Assembly (NCBI GenBank): GCA_040386075.1
Contig: JAZKGE010000027.1
Location: 1 to 64,000, forward strand
Reading direction: 5' to 3'
DNA length: 64,000 nucleotides
Source: UBA4416 sp040386075
GTDB taxonomy: Bacteria > Bacteroidota > Bacteroidia > B-17B0 > Aurantibacillaceae
Positions 63,019 to 64,000 of the stretch are shown one piece after another. The first letter of the stretch is position 1. Each line of letters begins with the position of its first letter. The translations under genes and the position numbers were made by a program. The notes under the pieces were generated by a model. That model made no database searches and was not told the origin of the DNA. It saw only the letters and a list, made by a program, of their open reading frames with translations.

Positions 63019-63657
63019 CTACACTAAAAAAGGATTGTTCATTCTCTCAAATCCTATACTAGTTGGCATTCCGTGGCCACTATACACTTTCATATCGTCA
63101 CCTAATGGCATTAATTTTTCCATGATAGAATTGATCAACGTTTGGTGATTGCCCATAGGTAGATCGGAACGGCCAATACTTCCATAAAATAACACGTCGC
63201 CTCCAATAATAAATTTATCTTCGAGATTATAAAATGAAACACTTCCGGGTGAGTGTCCTGGTGTATGTAAGGTTTGTAAGGACGAATTTCCAAAGCTGAT
63301 CACATCTCCTTCTTTGATGAATGCTTTTGGCATAGGGCTTTGTTCCACTTGTAAACCATACATATTGGCTGTATCGGTATGTTTTTCTATAAAATACAGG
63401 TCGTCTTTGTGAACTTCGGGTAATAAGCCATAAGTATCAAATACATATTTATTGCCATTAATATGATCGATGTGCGCATGTGTTAAAATTAAACGTTTGA
63501 TATTTAGGTTATTTTGTGAAATAAAGTCACTTAGTTTTTTGTTTTCCGAAGCCGTAGTGTTTCCAGGGTCTAAAACAATGCATTCTTTTGTTTCATCCCA
63601 TAAAACATAGGTGTTTTCCTGAAAAGGGCCGAAGGCAAAATAGTGTACGTTTATCAT
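63019..63657 (-). CDS. MBL-fold metallo-hydrolase (glyoxalase II-like)
   Basis: 212 residues. The metal motif THAHIDHING supplies His60, His62, Asp64 and His65; further ligands lie in HTPGHSPGSVSF, GGDVLFYGSIGRSDLP and SGHGMPTSIGFE. It resembles YcbL-type or glyoxalase II-like hydrolases; substrate not deducible. Divergent from the gene at 63707. Confidence 0.92.
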   Translation of the reverse strand: MINVHYFAFGPFQENTYVLWDETKECIVLDPGNTTASENKKLSDFISQNNLNIKRLILTHAHIDHINGNKYVFDTYGLLPEVHKDDLYFIEKHTDTANMYGLQVEQSPMPKAFIKEGDVISFGNSSLQTLHTPGHSPGSVSFYNLEDKFIIGGDVLFYGSIGRSDLPMGNHQTLINSIMEKLMPLGDDMKVYSGHGMPTSIGFERMNNPFLV

Positions 63658-63706
63658 AGCTTTTTTAATAATTTTTTGCTAAATTTAGGGCTTATTATTC
63701 AATTTA

Positions 63707-64000
63707 ATGAAGCGGTTACTTTCTTTATTTTTTCTCGCACTATGTATCAAAACTACATACGCTCAGTTCTATTATGGATCTCAGTTAGAATTTGGCAAGA
63801 ATCGTATGCAATACCAGTCCTTTAACTGGACCTATTTTGACTTTGAACGTTTCAGGGTTTACTTATACGAAGGCGGACAGGAAATTGCGCGTTATGCCGC
63901 AACGTCTGTCGACAGGCAATTGCCTATCATGGAAAAACGTTTGGATTTTCAGCTCGACGATAAGATCGATGTGATCGTTTATAATAATCAAAATGATTTC
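63707..64000 (+). CDS. TolB-like exported protein, N-terminal part
   Basis: 98 codons from ATG at 63707, open to the right edge. Signal peptide (MKRLLSLFFLALCIKTTYAQ), then FGKNRMQYQSFNWTYFDFERFRV-type text (20-residue part: MQYQSFNWTYFDFERFRVYL) and VIVYNNQNDF. This start resembles Bacteroidota proteins annotated as TolB-like, with an N-terminal peptidase-MA-like domain before a WD40/PD40 propeller. The propeller would lie outside the window, so the call is provisional. Confidence 0.62.
   Translation, partial: MKRLLSLFFLALCIKTTYAQFYYGSQLEFGKNRMQYQSFNWTYFDFERFRVYLYEGGQEIARYAATSVDRQLPIMEKRLDFQLDDKIDVIVYNNQNDF

Overview
The window is AT-rich chromosomal DNA from a member of the Bacteroidota, most like Flavobacteriales or a close relative. 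The evidence is: type IX secretion (T9SS) sorting domains on several exported proteins, a GldM homologue, a PorP/SprF protein beside a giant protein with a gliding-associated C-terminus, promoters of the form TTTG-N19..21-TAnnTTTG, almost no Shine-Dalgarno sequences, and a dcw cluster in Bacteroidota order with a PASTA-tailed FtsI. A 10-N run at 24609-24618 marks the sequence as a draft scaffold.

Layout. 1-4128: the N-terminal part of a Q/N/G/Y-rich low-complexity protein, then an mlaE-mlaF-mlaD lipid-transport operon. 4168-8349 (minus): an operon in which two DUF4142 proteins flank a histone-H1-like DUF6496 protein, a GAF-SpoIIE phosphatase, and a barrel-like protein. 8462-15460: accessory region with four unknown exported proteins in a row, a pterin dehydratase, two paralogous small cysteine-rich lipoproteins and decayed copies of their 3' end, a 21-bp minisatellite, REP-like palindromes, a T9SS cargo protein and an AT-rich orphan gene.

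15525-32163 (minus): the dcw cluster for peptidoglycan precursor synthesis and division, transcribed mraZ-rsmH-ftsL-ftsI-murE-mraY-murD-(murD C-domain paralogue)-ftsW-murG-murC-ftsQ-ftsA-ftsZ. Three 10-bp-phased boxes upstream of mraZ look like its autoregulatory operator. Copies of one palindromic repeat sit in four of the gene junctions.

32350-45765: housekeeping and single genes (acyltransferase, ispF, methylmalonyl-CoA epimerase, tatA, gatA, mrp, an isolated gldM, aspartate kinase, amidohydrolase, corA), ending with a propeller-type LytS histidine kinase. 45776-50025: its LytTR response regulator, followed by two T9SS-exported proteins. The promoters of both exported genes carry paired ACCnnnTAT half-sites 21 bp apart, at the same distance from the -7 element. 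This is the expected architecture of LytTR operators, so the block reads as a self-contained sensor-regulator-secreted-target module. It is the best candidate here for an undescribed system.

50080-64000: a barrel protein, an ECF sigma factor, lysS, lipoproteins, a YyaL-type thioredoxin-domain protein, the PorP/SprF and 1309-residue SBBP-repeat pair, a metallo-hydrolase, and the start of a TolB-like gene running off the right edge. No rRNA, tRNA, CRISPR array, insertion sequence or prophage was recognised.
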